Shown here: positions 16,520 through 26,073 of the stretch, piece after piece | Position numbering within the stretch: the stretch's first letter is position 1 | Layout: the number at the start of each line of letters is the position of its first letter | Assembly: GCF_002810445.1 (NCBI RefSeq) | Contig: NZ_NEXS01000001.1 | Location: forward strand, 620,001 to 684,000 | DNA from: Advenella sp. S44 | GTDB lineage: Bacteria; Pseudomonadota; Gammaproteobacteria; Burkholderiales; Burkholderiaceae_B | Direction of reading: 5' to 3' | DNA length: 64,000 nucleotides | Position numbers and translations under genes: made by a program | Notes under the pieces: model-generated | What the model saw: only the letters and a program-made list of their open reading frames with translations | Databases searched by the model: none | What the model was told of the DNA's origin: nothing

Positions 16520-18226
16520 ATGTCGACACATAATATGAAATTTCCCCCGGGTCTGACGCTGGTGGCGCTGGGCGTGCTCGGGTTCCTGTTGCTGTTTCTG
16601 GCCGTTCCGGTAGGAAATGTCTTTTATACGGCATTCTCCAATGCCGATGGCAGCTTCACAATGGGTCATTTTGGCTCATTCTTTCAGCAGCCTTTATTGA
16701 AAGAATCCTTCTTCAATAGTCTGTATGTTTCGGTTATGTCAGTGGTTTTTGCTTCGCTGATTGCTATTCCATTGGCGTATCTGACCGTACGCTTTCGGTT
16801 TCGTGGGGCATTGATCATCCAGACATTGGGTGTGTTGCCACTTATCATGCCGCCGTTTGTCGGTGCGGTAGCGCTGCAACTTCTGTTTGGAACGTCGGGT
16901 ACCGTCAATTTGCTGTTGCAGGACTGGTTTGACGTCTCAATCCCCATCATGGATGGGCTCAATGGCGTGATTTTCGTTGAGTCCCTGCATTACTTCCCCT
17001 TCATTCTTCTGAATCTGACCGTGGCGATGCGCAATATCGACGGCGCCATGGAAGAGGCTGCGCTCAATCTGGGTTCTCGTGGCTGGCGACTGTTCCGGCG
17101 GATTATTTTCCCGCTGGCATTGCCCGGCTATGTGGCTGGCGCCTCGCTGGTATTTGTCAAGGTTTTTGACGATCTGGGCACGCCGCTGGTGCTCGGTATT
17201 ACCAATATGCTGGCGCCACAGGCATATCTGCGCATCACCCAGGTGGGTATTGACGATCCGCTGGGATACGTGATCAGCGTCCTGATGATTGTTTTTTCCA
17301 TCCTCGCCTTGTGGTTGTCGGCTGGTGTCCTGCGCAATAAAGATTATTCCACCCTTCAAAAGGGCGGCAGCTCGATCCAGCAGCGCAAACTGGGACGTTG
17401 GGAAAGTGTGCTGGCCTATGCCTGGATTGCACTTGTGCTATTGCTGGTGCTGTCGCCGCACATTGGTGTCCTGTTGCTTTCGTTTGCCACGGTATGGAGT
17501 TATGCGCCTTTACCTGACGGCTACACGCTGAGTCACTACGCAGAGGTCTTCAGCAATTCGAATGACATGATGGTCAATACCCTGCTGTACTGCGGCCTGG
17601 CGGCGGGGATTGATGTCATTCTCGGAACCGCGATTGCTTATCTGATTTTCAGAACACGCATCCCAGCCCGGCGCTGGCTGGACTGGCTGGCATCCGCTGC
17701 GCTCGCCGTTCCTGGCATTGTGCTGGCCATTGGTTATTTGCGCACCTTTCGTGGCGTGGAGCTTCCTGGCACCGATACGGTACTGACATCGACCTGGATT
17801 GTCATTATGCTGGCCTATTCGGTACGACGGTTGCCATATGCGCTGCGGGCCTGCGTGGCTGCCTTGCAGCAGATCAACGTGTCACTTGAAGAAGCTGCCG
17901 CGTCGGTCGGCGCAAGGCGGCACCGCATCATTCGTCGGGTCGTGGTGCCGCTGATGGCCGGAGGAATGCTGGCGGGCTTTGTGACCAGTTTTATTACTGC
18001 GGCGGTAGAATTGTCGGCAACCATCATGCTGGTCAGTCGCGATAGCGATGCGCCAATGAGCTATGGCATTTATCTGTTTATGCAGAGTGCATCCGGCAGA
18101 GGCCCCGGCGCAGCGCTGGGTGTACTTGCCATCGTGGTTGTCGCCATAGGCACCTATGCCTCGCATTTAATTGTAGAGCGTGCCTCGCGGCGTACGCGTT
18201 CGCTACATGCAATCGAACAGGAATGA
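16520..18226 (+). CDS. ABC transporter permease, iron(III)/AfuB type, fused double domain
   Basis: A 568-residue inner-membrane protein with two tandem binding-protein-dependent permease domains, as usual for iron(III)-type importers such as FbpB. Two EAA loops are visible, one at EEAALNLGSRGWRLFRRIIFP (split in the middle at GSRG) and one at EEAAASVGARRHRIIRRVV. Around 12 hydrophobic segments are apparent. It sits between the receptor and ATPase genes on the same strand. No clear Shine-Dalgarno is seen, only a GGCGGACG stretch. Confidence 0.88.
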   Translation: MSTHNMKFPPGLTLVALGVLGFLLLFLAVPVGNVFYTAFSNADGSFTMGHFGSFFQQPLLKESFFNSLYVSVMSVVFASLIAIPLAYLTVRFRFRGALIIQTLGVLPLIMPPFVGAVALQLLFGTSGTVNLLLQDWFDVSIPIMDGLNGVIFVESLHYFPFILLNLTVAMRNIDGAMEEAALNLGSRGWRLFRRIIFPLALPGYVAGASLVFVKVFDDLGTPLVLGITNMLAPQAYLRITQVGIDDPLGYVISVLMIVFSILALWLSAGVLRNKDYSTLQKGGSSIQQRKLGRWESVLAYAWIALVLLLVLSPHIGVLLLSFATVWSYAPLPDGYTLSHYAEVFSNSNDMMVNTLLYCGLAAGIDVILGTAIAYLIFRTRIPARRWLDWLASAALAVPGIVLAIGYLRTFRGVELPGTDTVLTSTWIVIMLAYSVRRLPYALRACVAALQQINVSLEEAAASVGARRHRIIRRVVVPLMAGGMLAGFVTSFITAAVELSATIMLVSRDSDAPMSYGIYLFMQSASGRGPGAALGVLAIVVVAIGTYASHLIVERASRRTRSLHAIEQE

Positions 18227-18230
18227 AAAG

Positions 18231-19316
18231 ATGAAGAAAGTCAGTGTTGAATGCCGGGATATCCGCTTGTCCTATGGCAATACGGAAGTACTCAAAAATA
18301 TCAACATATTGATCGAACCTGGTGAGTTCTTCGCCTTGCTCGGACCTTCAGGCTCGGGCAAATCAACTTTGCTCAGGCTGATCGCCGGGTTCAATCAGCA
18401 CAATGCCGGCCAGCTTCTGGTTGACGGAAAGGACATTAGTACGATTCCTCCGCACAGGCGCAATATCGGCATGGTGTTCCAGAGCTATGCGCTATGGCCG
18501 CACATGACGGTGTGGGATAACGTCGCTTTCGGTCTGGTTGAGCGTAAACTGCCAAAAGCCGAAATCCGCGAACGGGTTGAAGCTGCGCTGGCGCTGGTAA
18601 GCCTGTCCACGTTTGCAAGACGCAGGCCCAATGAATTGTCCGGGGGGCAACAGCAGCGAGTAGCCCTGGCGCGGACTATTGTGATTGAGCCACAGGTGTT
18701 GCTTCTGGACGAACCGTTGTCCAATCTGGATAAGAAACTGCGGGTACAAATGCGGCGCGAGTTGCTCTCCCTGCAGCGACGGTTGGGTATTACCACAATT
18801 TTTGTGACACATGACCAGGAGGAGGCCATGACAACCGCCGACAGAATGGCGGTGCTGGACAAAGGGGTTGTTCAACAGACAGGTAGTCCGGCGACACTGT
18901 TCGATTTTCCGGCTAACCGGTTTGTTGCCAACTTCGTGGGAACGATGAATGTGCTCGAAGGGGCCGTGCGGGCGCGCAATTACTCCGGTGTGACCCTGAG
19001 TGTCGAAGGGGTTGGCGACCTGGCGATTCCTGTCCATGACGATATCCCGGAAGGAGATCGCCTTGCTGCCAGCTTCCGGCCGCATTCAGTGCGGATTGAT
19101 GCCGCCGGCGGCAATGCCGATGCACATTATCTCTGGCTGCCAGGCGTTGTTGAGGAGCGCGAGTTTCTGGGGGAGTTTGTCCGCTATGCCGTGCGGGTAG
19201 GAGAGCAGCGCGTGACCGCTGACCAGTCGCATTTTGCCGGACTAAGCCAGTTTCAGATCGGCACACCCGTAGCGCTAGGGCTGGAACCGTCCCAGATTCG
19301 TCTGCTGTCAGCCTGA
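18231..19316 (+). CDS. ABC transporter ATP-binding protein, iron(III)/AfuC type
   Basis: A 361-residue ATPase with Walker A GPSGSGKST, Q-loop in GMVFQSYALWPHMT, signature LSGGQQQRVALART, Walker B VLLLDEPLSNLD, and a C-terminal TOBE-like region of about 120 residues. It is of the CUT1/MalK-like size class. I take ATG 18231, 4 bp after the permease stop and preceded by AGGAATGAAAAG; earlier in-frame ATGs at 18180 and 18207 fall inside the permease gene. It completes the importer. Confidence 0.92.
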   Translation: MKKVSVECRDIRLSYGNTEVLKNINILIEPGEFFALLGPSGSGKSTLLRLIAGFNQHNAGQLLVDGKDISTIPPHRRNIGMVFQSYALWPHMTVWDNVAFGLVERKLPKAEIRERVEAALALVSLSTFARRRPNELSGGQQQRVALARTIVIEPQVLLLDEPLSNLDKKLRVQMRRELLSLQRRLGITTIFVTHDQEEAMTTADRMAVLDKGVVQQTGSPATLFDFPANRFVANFVGTMNVLEGAVRARNYSGVTLSVEGVGDLAIPVHDDIPEGDRLAASFRPHSVRIDAAGGNADAHYLWLPGVVEEREFLGEFVRYAVRVGEQRVTADQSHFAGLSQFQIGTPVALGLEPSQIRLLSA

Positions 19317-19321
19317 GAACA

Positions 19322-20236
19322 ATGGAGATATATCAGATTCGCGCGTTTGTGACGGTTGCCCGCCTGGGCAACCTGACCCGTGCGGCCGAGGCATTGTTCC
19401 TGACGCAGCCTGCGGTTTCCGGTCAGATCAAGGCGCTGGAGCAGGATTTGGGCGTGGCGTTGTTTGAACGCACGTCCGGCAAGCTGGTGCTTTCCAAGGC
19501 CGGGAGCCGTTTGTTTCCGACCGCTGAGCAATTGCTCAATACCAGCGTGCAACTCAAATCCCAGGCGCAACAGTTCCAGGGAGAGCTGCAAGGCGAAATG
19601 GTACTGGGCATTCCCGGAGAGCAGGCACAGTTTCTCAGGCTTGGTGAATTGGTGTCTGCGGTTGTGGGTTCGCTGCCGCTGATTGAACTCAAAACGGTCA
19701 TTCAACCATCGGAAGAACTGATAGAGCAAATCCGGTCAGGCAAGCTGATGATGGCGATGGTCATCGCGACGCACCCCTTGCCGGATCTTTTCTGGATGGC
19801 GCTCAGGACGGTACGCTATCGTATTGTGATGCCCAATGAGATGGCCGAGGATCTCAGGCATGCGGGATGGAAAGAGTTGGCCCAGTTGCCTTGGCTGGAT
19901 GGCAGTCCCGGCTCGCATACCCATCTGATGTTGCGTGCGCTGTTTGAGCGATATGGCCTGGCGCCCAGGATTGTGATGCAGAACGCGGACATGGCCAATG
20001 CAGACGTATTGGTGCGTGCCGGTGCGGGCTGCGCGTTGATCCGGGAGGATATTGCCATCGCCGGAGCGGGGCGCCGCGAATTTACCGTCTGGGGGCACAC
20101 CCAGCTTGATGCCACGCTTGGATTTGTTGCATCACAGAACAATATTGTCGATCCGATTGTTGTAGCGCTGATTTCACTGATCCGGACTGTATGGACCGGA
20201 ACGTCAGGGATGCAACCCGCCGCAGCCAAGGAGTAA
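19322..20236 (+). CDS. LysR-family transcriptional regulator
   Basis: A 304-residue LysR regulator. The winged helix-turn-helix occupies residues 1-60: MEIYQIRAFVTVARLGNLT, then AAEALFLTQPAVSGQIKALE. A substrate-binding effector domain follows. It starts 5 bp after the ABC ATPase stop, so it is co-transcribed with the importer and probably senses the imported compound. This position, at the end of the operon and not divergent, is less usual for LysR proteins. Confidence 0.9.
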   Translation: MEIYQIRAFVTVARLGNLTRAAEALFLTQPAVSGQIKALEQDLGVALFERTSGKLVLSKAGSRLFPTAEQLLNTSVQLKSQAQQFQGELQGEMVLGIPGEQAQFLRLGELVSAVVGSLPLIELKTVIQPSEELIEQIRSGKLMMAMVIATHPLPDLFWMALRTVRYRIVMPNEMAEDLRHAGWKELAQLPWLDGSPGSHTHLMLRALFERYGLAPRIVMQNADMANADVLVRAGAGCALIREDIAIAGAGRREFTVWGHTQLDATLGFVASQNNIVDPIVVALISLIRTVWTGTSGMQPAAAKE

Positions 20237-20247
20237 CCCCATGGCAA

Positions 20248-21489
20248 TCAAGTCGGCGTTCCTGCTGGTACGGGCTTGATTTCCGTATCCGGCAACAGTG
20301 CGGCGACAATACCCAGTAGTGGCAGATAGGCGCAAACGCTATACACATAGGAAATGCTTGTGGTGTCGGCCAGATGTCCCAACGCTGCTGCACCGACGCC
20401 GCCCATGCCAAACGCGAAGCCGAAGAACAGACCGGCAATCATGCCGGTTTTACCGGGCACCAGTTCCTGGGCATAGACGACAATGGCGGAAAACGCCGAT
20501 GCCAGGATCAGACCGATAACGACAATGAGGATGCCGGTCCAGAACAGATTGGCGTGCGGCAGCAACAGGGTAAAGGGGGCGACACCCAGAATGGACGCCC
20601 AAATGACCCGCTTGCGGCCGATGCGATCGCCGATCGGCCCACCTGCGATGGTGCCGACAGCGACGGCAGCAAGAAAAATGAATAAATAAAGCTGGGACGT
20701 ACGTATCGACAGGGAAAATTTCTCCATCAGATAAAACGTCAGGTAGCTGCTCATGGAAGCCATGTAGAAATATTTTGAGAAAATCAGCACGCCCAGGACA
20801 GCCAGAGCCGCGATGATTTTATTGCGCGGCAGTACAATCGCGTTAGCCGAGCGTTTGGTGCGCAGGACAAGCAGACCCCGGTTGCGCTCATACCAGCGTC
20901 CGATCTGCAGCAGCACCACCATGGCCAATAGGGCGGCCAGTGAAAACCAGGCAACACTACCCTGACCACGAGGCAGGATGATCAGCGCAGCAAACAGGGG
21001 CCCCAGGGCGGAGCCAACATTACCGCCTACCTGAAACAAAGATTGCGCCAGTCCATGTTGCCCGCCCGAGGCCATGCGGGCAATGCGCGAGGATTCCGGA
21101 TGAAATATCGATGATCCGGTTCCCACCAGAACGGCGGCCAGCAGCAGAAACGGAAAGGAAGGAGCGACCGACAACAGTAACAGGCCCAGCAGTGTTGAGC
21201 CCATGCCTATCGTCAGCGAATAGGGCTGCGGGTGTTTATCGGTGTAATGGCCGATAAGCGGCTGCAATAGTGACGCCGTGATCTGATAGACCAGCGTGAT
21301 CAGGCCGATTTGAGCAAAACTGAGGCTGAAGTCGTCCTTGAGCATCGGATAAATGGCCAGCAGGATCGACTGGATCATGTCGTTCATCATATGGGCGACA
21401 CTGATCGCGCCAAGCACCTTGAAGGCAGTGCTGTTTTCTGGCTGGGAGGGGCGTATGGCGGTGGATTCTATCGACATTGCATTCAACAT
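20248..21489 (-). CDS. fsr: MFS efflux pump, fosmidomycin-resistance (Fsr) family
   Basis: A 413-residue, 12-segment major facilitator protein. The conserved stretches NDMIQSILLAIYPML, GTGSSIFHPESSRIARMASG, FSKYFYMASMSSYLTFYLM and VYAQELVPGKTGMIAGLFFG are the same as those of E. coli Fsr, which exports fosmidomycin and related antimicrobials. I prefer ATG 21489 or 21477 over an upstream in-frame start at 21546, which would overlap the divergent regulator. It converges with the LysR gene at 20236. Confidence 0.9.
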   Translation of the reverse strand: MLNAMSIESTAIRPSQPENSTAFKVLGAISVAHMMNDMIQSILLAIYPMLKDDFSLSFAQIGLITLVYQITASLLQPLIGHYTDKHPQPYSLTIGMGSTLLGLLLLSVAPSFPFLLLAAVLVGTGSSIFHPESSRIARMASGGQHGLAQSLFQVGGNVGSALGPLFAALIILPRGQGSVAWFSLAALLAMVVLLQIGRWYERNRGLLVLRTKRSANAIVLPRNKIIAALAVLGVLIFSKYFYMASMSSYLTFYLMEKFSLSIRTSQLYLFIFLAAVAVGTIAGGPIGDRIGRKRVIWASILGVAPFTLLLPHANLFWTGILIVVIGLILASAFSAIVVYAQELVPGKTGMIAGLFFGFAFGMGGVGAAALGHLADTTSISYVYSVCAYLPLLGIVAALLPDTEIKPVPAGTPT

Positions 21490-21521
21490 ATATATGACAT
21501 TCGCAATCGATAAGTGTAGCC

Positions 21522-22358
21522 GTGCTAGAATTATTGAAAGTGCCAATTTTCGTCGAGAAAGTGACAGTGAGCGCCCAACTTCGCAGAAGTATCAACGCAG
21601 AAGATTACCAGGACATTGCCCCTGCAGTGGCAGCCATGTCCAAGGAGTTTGCCCTTGGCACGAGAACGGCCGTTCATTCGCATCGGCGTGCGCAATTGCT
21701 TTTTGCCTCGCGTGGGGTGATCCGCGTAAGCACCGACAAAGGTTACTGGCTGCTCCCGCCGCTGCGTGCCTTGTGGGTCCCGCCCAATGTCCCGCACACC
21801 ACTATGGCTGTGTCCCATGTGGATATGCGTACCCTTTATGTTGACGCGAACGCCGCACGTGCGTTGTGGGCCGATTGCCAGGTCATCGAGGTCAGCAATC
21901 TTATGCGCGAGTTGATTCTGAGCCTGACCGCGGAGCCGGTCATTTATTCGCAGAACGAACGGGGCGGCCGAATTGCCGCGCTGATTCTGTCGGAACTGCC
22001 GTCAGCGCAAACGGTGGCTACCCGGATTCCGTGGCCCAGGGACCGTCGGCTGATATCGATCTGTACCGCTATCATGGATCAGCCCGGGCTGAATCGCCCG
22101 CTTGGGGCATGGGCTGATGCGGTCGGCGCCAGCGAGCGTACGCTGATACGATTATTTCAGTCGGAATTGGGAATGAATTACCGCCAGTGGCTGCAGCAGG
22201 TCAGGCTGGCCGACGCCGTATGCAGGCTATCGATGGGGCAGTCTATTGCGACAATTGCACGGGAGCTGGGCTATCACAGTCCAAGCGCGTTCAGTGCCAT
22301 GTTCCGTCGGGCGCTTGGCATCCCGCCCAATATCTATCTGCAAACCGCCCGGGCGTAA
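21522..22358 (+). CDS. AraC-family transcriptional regulator
   Basis: A 278-residue regulator with an N-terminal cupin-like sensor (HSHRRAQLLFASRGVIRV, LPPLRALWVPPNVPHTT) and a C-terminal double helix-turn-helix (GASERTLIRLFQSELGMNYRQW, written across two helices, and ELGYHSPSAFSAMFRRALG). It is divergent from fsr with a 32-bp gap and likely controls that pump. The start is uncertain: the first codon is GTG at 21522 and another GTG at 21567 is possible. Confidence 0.88.
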   Translation: MLELLKVPIFVEKVTVSAQLRRSINAEDYQDIAPAVAAMSKEFALGTRTAVHSHRRAQLLFASRGVIRVSTDKGYWLLPPLRALWVPPNVPHTTMAVSHVDMRTLYVDANAARALWADCQVIEVSNLMRELILSLTAEPVIYSQNERGGRIAALILSELPSAQTVATRIPWPRDRRLISICTAIMDQPGLNRPLGAWADAVGASERTLIRLFQSELGMNYRQWLQQVRLADAVCRLSMGQSIATIARELGYHSPSAFSAMFRRALGIPPNIYLQTARA

Positions 22359-22386
22359 CTGGTGCGGTCGTCCGCTATCACAGTCG

Positions 22387-23034
22387 TTATTGCGGGGGAG
22401 TGGGGCAGCGTTGTGATTCCAGTTCATCCAGCGATTGTTCGCGCAGCGTCTGTGGAAATGCCTCGGTCATGGTTTGCAGAGCGCTGAAAATGCGCTCCCA
22501 GCCTTCTTCCGTTCTTATAGGGACGCCCAGGAAGCGGCTTTCGGTCTTGGCGCGTAGCATCAAATAAAGCACACCGGCAAGCATGATGCTCACGGTCGCA
22601 GGCATATCAATTTGCGGCGCTAGGCCATCGACGCGATCGATGAAAGCACGGGCCGCCTTTTCCCGTCGCTGGGCAAGCTTTGACGTGACCTCATTGAGTT
22701 CCACCAGTTCCCAGCGGCGAACTTCGCGCAAGGTGTCGTTGCCGGCCAGCGCATCCACCTGGGCCCGCAACATGGACAGCACAAGCTGTTGAGGCGTCTG
22801 GGCACTGGATTCGTCGTTTCCCAGCATGCCGCTATGGCCGGTCCAGAAATCCTGCTCCTGCATCCATGTCAAGAGCAGTCCGTCCAGGCCGTTGAAGTAG
22901 CGATAAATCAGTTCTTTGCTCACACCTGCGCGGCGCGCGATGGCGTTGACCCCAATGCCTCCCATGCCGGCTTCGCGGATTTGCGCTTCCAGAGCCTGGA
23001 GAATCTGCTGTTCTGTTTGCTGACGACGGGACAT
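22387..23034 (-). CDS. TetR-family transcriptional regulator
   Basis: A 215-residue regulator. The N-terminal DNA-binding region runs from about residue 7 (EQQILQALEAQIREAGMGG) through IARRAGVSKELIYRYFNGLDGLL, a typical TetR helix-turn-helix. The ligand-binding C-terminal domain is helical. It is divergent from the hglS-like gene, and an inverted repeat at 23132-23156 lies between them. Regulation of 2-oxoadipate or lysine breakdown is therefore the simplest hypothesis. Its 3' end is 28 bp from the convergent AraC gene. Confidence 0.87.
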   Translation of the reverse strand: MSRRQQTEQQILQALEAQIREAGMGGIGVNAIARRAGVSKELIYRYFNGLDGLLLTWMQEQDFWTGHSGMLGNDESSAQTPQQLVLSMLRAQVDALAGNDTLREVRRWELVELNEVTSKLAQRREKAARAFIDRVDGLAPQIDMPATVSIMLAGVLYLMLRAKTESRFLGVPIRTEEGWERIFSALQTMTEAFPQTLREQSLDELESQRCPTPPQ

Positions 23035-23131
23035 AAAAATCCAGAGTGTATGAAAACTGCATCAGTGATGCCGATAACCCATTCTACAAGAGAAAAACAG
23101 TACCGGCCGGCAGTTTGATTGGGCTATACTA

Positions 23132-23156
23132 AAAAGTGACTTTATGGTCACATTTT
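23132..23156. promoter_or_regulatory. Candidate TetR operator upstream of hglS
   Basis: An inverted repeat, with arms AAAAGTGAC and GTCACATTTT separated by 5 bases, lies directly after a TATACT hexamer (23125-23130) that could be a -10 box. Its position would let a repressor block transcription toward hglS. Confidence 0.5.
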
Positions 23157-23283
23157 GCATGTTCTCATGCGGCCCATCCGGCCCCATCCGAAAAATCCCG
23201 AACAACCTATTTCATGGCCCGGATAGGGTTGATATCCCTGTTTTTATATTTGTCCCAACTGAAATTGAAAGAGTACACCTGTT

Positions 23284-24660
23284 ATGGAAAATAATCGTTT
23301 CGTCTCTACCGACGAAATCCGCACCCGATTTTCAACGGCCATGTCCGATATGTACGGCCTGGAAGTGCCGCTTTATCGCGATCTGCTTGAGCTGGTCGCC
23401 GACGTGAATGCGCAGACGCTTGGGGCCGATCCGCAATTGCAGACGCAATTGAATGAGTCGGGTGAAATCCAGCGCCTGAACCTGGAGCGACATGGCGCGA
23501 TTCGTCTGGGCACGGCCGCCGAGCTGGCTGGCATTCGACGGGTTTTTTCCGTCATGGGGCTGTACCCCGTTGGTTATTACGATCTGTCGGTGGCCGGAGT
23601 GCCGGTTCATGCGACAGCTTTTCGGCCTCTGAGTGACGCGTCGCTGGCTGCCAATCCATTTCGTGTATTCACGTCTTTGCTGCGCCTGGAGTTGATTGAT
23701 GATGAAGCCCTGCGCGCCAAGGCCGCCGAGATTTTACAGAAGCGTTCCATTTTTGGTCCTCGTGTGCTGCAGCTTACAGAACAGTTTGAAACTGAAGGTG
23801 GGTTAAACACGACTGACGCTGACGAGTTCGTAAGAGAAGCGACTGATATCTTCCGCTGGCACAGCGAGGCAACGGTCAGTATTGAAACCTACAATCAGCT
23901 GTTGGCCGCTCACCGGTTGATTGCAGATGTGGTTTGCTTCAAGGGTCCGCATATCAATCACCTGACGCCACGCACGCTGGAGATTGACGCGGCTCAAAAG
24001 GAAATGGTCCGTCGTAATATTCCGGCCAAAGAATCGATAGAGGGGCCGCCAGGCCGTCGTCACCCGATCCTGTTGCGCCAGACCAGCTTTAAGGCGCTGC
24101 AGGAAAATGTGACGTTTGGTTCCGGGGCGCAGAAGGCGGTTGGCGCCCATACGGCGCGCTTTGGCGAAATTGAACAGCGAGGACTGGCGCTGACGCCTAA
24201 GGGACGCGAGCTGTATGACCAGTTGCTGTTGCGTGCTCGGCAGTCAGGGCAGCAGGGAGGCGACACGTATGAGCAGCGGCTGGAAAGCGCGTTCAGCGAG
24301 TTTCCTGATGACCTGCCGACGATCCGCAAAAACGGTCTGGGCTATTTCCGCTACAGTCTGACACAAAAAGGACTTACCGCCGCACAAGCCCTGGCGGGCA
24401 CCACCGGTGATATCAATGCCTTGATCGACGGTGGCCTTGTGCATGCCGAACCCATTATTTACGAAGATTTTCTGCCCGTCAGTGCCGCCGGTATTTTCCA
24501 GTCCAATCTGGGCGGCGATGATCAGAAGAGCTACAAGGCCAGTGCGGCCCGTGCGGCATTTGAAGAAGCGCTGGGTGCCGCAGTCAACGATGAATTTGCC
24601 TTGTACGAACAAGCCCAGCAGCGGTCGCTGGATGCCATTGCGCGGCACTTGCAAAAATAA
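23284..24660 (+). CDS. hglS: 2-oxoadipate dioxygenase/decarboxylase (HglS, DUF1338)
   Basis: A 458-residue member of the DUF1338/YdcJ family, a divergent vicinal-oxygen-chelate fold enzyme. P. putida HglS uses Fe(II) to convert 2-oxoadipate to D-2-hydroxyglutarate in lysine catabolism. Its metal and substrate residues are visible at matching positions: His70 and Arg74 (RHGAIRLG), His226 (GPHINHLTPR) and a glutamate at 295 (FGEIEQRG), one residue off the reference numbering. Length also fits. The leader from the candidate promoter is about 130 nt. A Glu295 assignment would need alignment. Confidence 0.88.
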   Translation: MENNRFVSTDEIRTRFSTAMSDMYGLEVPLYRDLLELVADVNAQTLGADPQLQTQLNESGEIQRLNLERHGAIRLGTAAELAGIRRVFSVMGLYPVGYYDLSVAGVPVHATAFRPLSDASLAANPFRVFTSLLRLELIDDEALRAKAAEILQKRSIFGPRVLQLTEQFETEGGLNTTDADEFVREATDIFRWHSEATVSIETYNQLLAAHRLIADVVCFKGPHINHLTPRTLEIDAAQKEMVRRNIPAKESIEGPPGRRHPILLRQTSFKALQENVTFGSGAQKAVGAHTARFGEIEQRGLALTPKGRELYDQLLLRARQSGQQGGDTYEQRLESAFSEFPDDLPTIRKNGLGYFRYSLTQKGLTAAQALAGTTGDINALIDGGLVHAEPIIYEDFLPVSAAGIFQSNLGGDDQKSYKASAARAAFEEALGAAVNDEFALYEQAQQRSLDAIARHLQK

Positions 24661-25080
24661 GCGGGACAGTTCGCCGGTCATGATGTTCTGACCGCCCGCC
24701 CGGCCAGGCAGCGCTGCGTGACCGTTGCCTGGCCGGGCTGCGAGACATCCGGCGGCTTCAACCCGGCGGCCCCGTGCTGATATGGTTCCCCTCGATGGAC
24801 CTCGCTTGTACGCAATTGACAATAAAATAAGGATGAACAAGAATACATCTTATTAGCAGTTATGCTACAATTTTCTGTTGTCAAATCAATCATTTCGTTA
24901 CCATCGGGCAGCCTGCCCTGGGCGCCGCTGACGTACTCGTGTCAGTTGCAGCATTAATGCAGGTAGCGCGTACCCTGCTGGCGCGGGTTTTATACGGTAT
25001 ATCTGTGCCGTGTTGCAGCACCGCCATGCGCTGTTGGGATTAACCTTTTACAGTTAGAAGCTGAAGCGGAGTCATTTTTC
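24661..25080. promoter_or_regulatory. Intergenic region upstream of siderophore importer
   Basis: This 420-bp gap carries the promoter of the iron importer. The AT-rich part at 24815-24895 includes an imperfect inverted repeat, AATAAGGATG and CATCTTATT, with a 10-base loop. A convincing Fur box (GATAATGATAATCATTATC-like) is not seen, although iron control would be expected. The hglS side has no clear terminator. Confidence 0.4.
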
Positions 25081-26016
25081 ATGCAATTTTGGAAGTCTCA
25101 AGTTCGTCGCGGGTTGTTAGGAGGCGTCATGGCGCTGGCTGCCGTTGTGTCGTCACAGTCGCACGCTTTTCCGTTAACCGTTGATCATGCGAGCGGGAAA
25201 ACCGCCATTGAAGCCGAGCCAAAGAAAACCGTCGTCTTTGATCTGGCGTCGCTCGATACCATGCATGCGCTGGGTGTGGAGGCTTCTGCCGTGCCAGAGG
25301 CCAAGTATGTCAATCAGCTGGCTGCCTATGCAGAAAAATCGGTGCCCAAGGTCGGCTCGCTGTTTGAGCCCAATTACGAAGCCGTCAATGCCCTGACTCC
25401 AGACCTCATTATCGTCGGTGGACGTTCGGCCCCCAAGTACGCCGACCTGAGCAAACTGGCGCCGACCATTGATATGACCGTGGACACCAAAGATCTGCTG
25501 GGCAGCGTCAAAAAGAACACGTTGAAACTGGCCGAGGTATTCAATAAACAGGACATGGCGACCGAACAGCTTGCCAAACTGGACAAGTCCATTGCGGCGC
25601 TTAAAGAAAAGGCCGGTAAGGCCGGTTCGGGACTGATTATTCTGACCACAGGCGGCAAAATCAGTGCCTACGGTCCGGGTTCCCGCTTTGGCATTCTGCA
25701 TGACGCCTTCGGCTTTGCCGCTGCGGCCCCGAATCTGTCTACCTCCAATCACGGACAGGCGGTGTCCTTTGAATTCATTCATAAGACCGATCCACAGTGG
25801 CTTTTTGTGATTGACCGGGATGGCGCGATCGGCCGTGAAGGCGTAGCCGCCAGCAAGTTGCTCGATAACGAGCTGATTCATAAAACCACCGCATGGAAAA
25901 AGAAGCAGATCGTATATCTGAACGCCATGGATTGGTACTTGCTGGGTAGCGCCGGCCTGACTGCCATGCAACAGAATGTGGACCAACTGTCTAAAGCGCT
26001 GGACGGCCAGCAGTAG
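25081..26016 (+). CDS. Siderophore ABC transporter substrate-binding protein (YclQ/FatB-like)
   Basis: A 311-residue receptor with a signal peptide (about 29 residues, ending SHAF) and the class III binding-protein fold with a long helix linking two lobes. Segments PKVGSLFEPNYEAVNALTPDLIIVGGRS (split at FEPN) and WLFVIDRDGAIG are typical of the YclQ/CeuE/FatB group, which binds petrobactin or other catecholate siderophores. Unlike lipoprotein forms of Gram-positives it has no lipobox. It leads a four-gene importer operon. Confidence 0.88.
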   Translation: MQFWKSQVRRGLLGGVMALAAVVSSQSHAFPLTVDHASGKTAIEAEPKKTVVFDLASLDTMHALGVEASAVPEAKYVNQLAAYAEKSVPKVGSLFEPNYEAVNALTPDLIIVGGRSAPKYADLSKLAPTIDMTVDTKDLLGSVKKNTLKLAEVFNKQDMATEQLAKLDKSIAALKEKAGKAGSGLIILTTGGKISAYGPGSRFGILHDAFGFAAAAPNLSTSNHGQAVSFEFIHKTDPQWLFVIDRDGAIGREGVAASKLLDNELIHKTTAWKKKQIVYLNAMDWYLLGSAGLTAMQQNVDQLSKALDGQQ

Positions 26017-26073
26017 CATGGGACAGTCGCAGGCGGCCGCGTCATTGATCGTTGACGCCATTGTGGGTCTTTT

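Noticed and set aside
24815-24895. Fur box upstream of the siderophore importer
   Set aside because: No 19-bp site with enough matches; only a weak inverted repeat is present. Iron regulation remains likely but is not shown.
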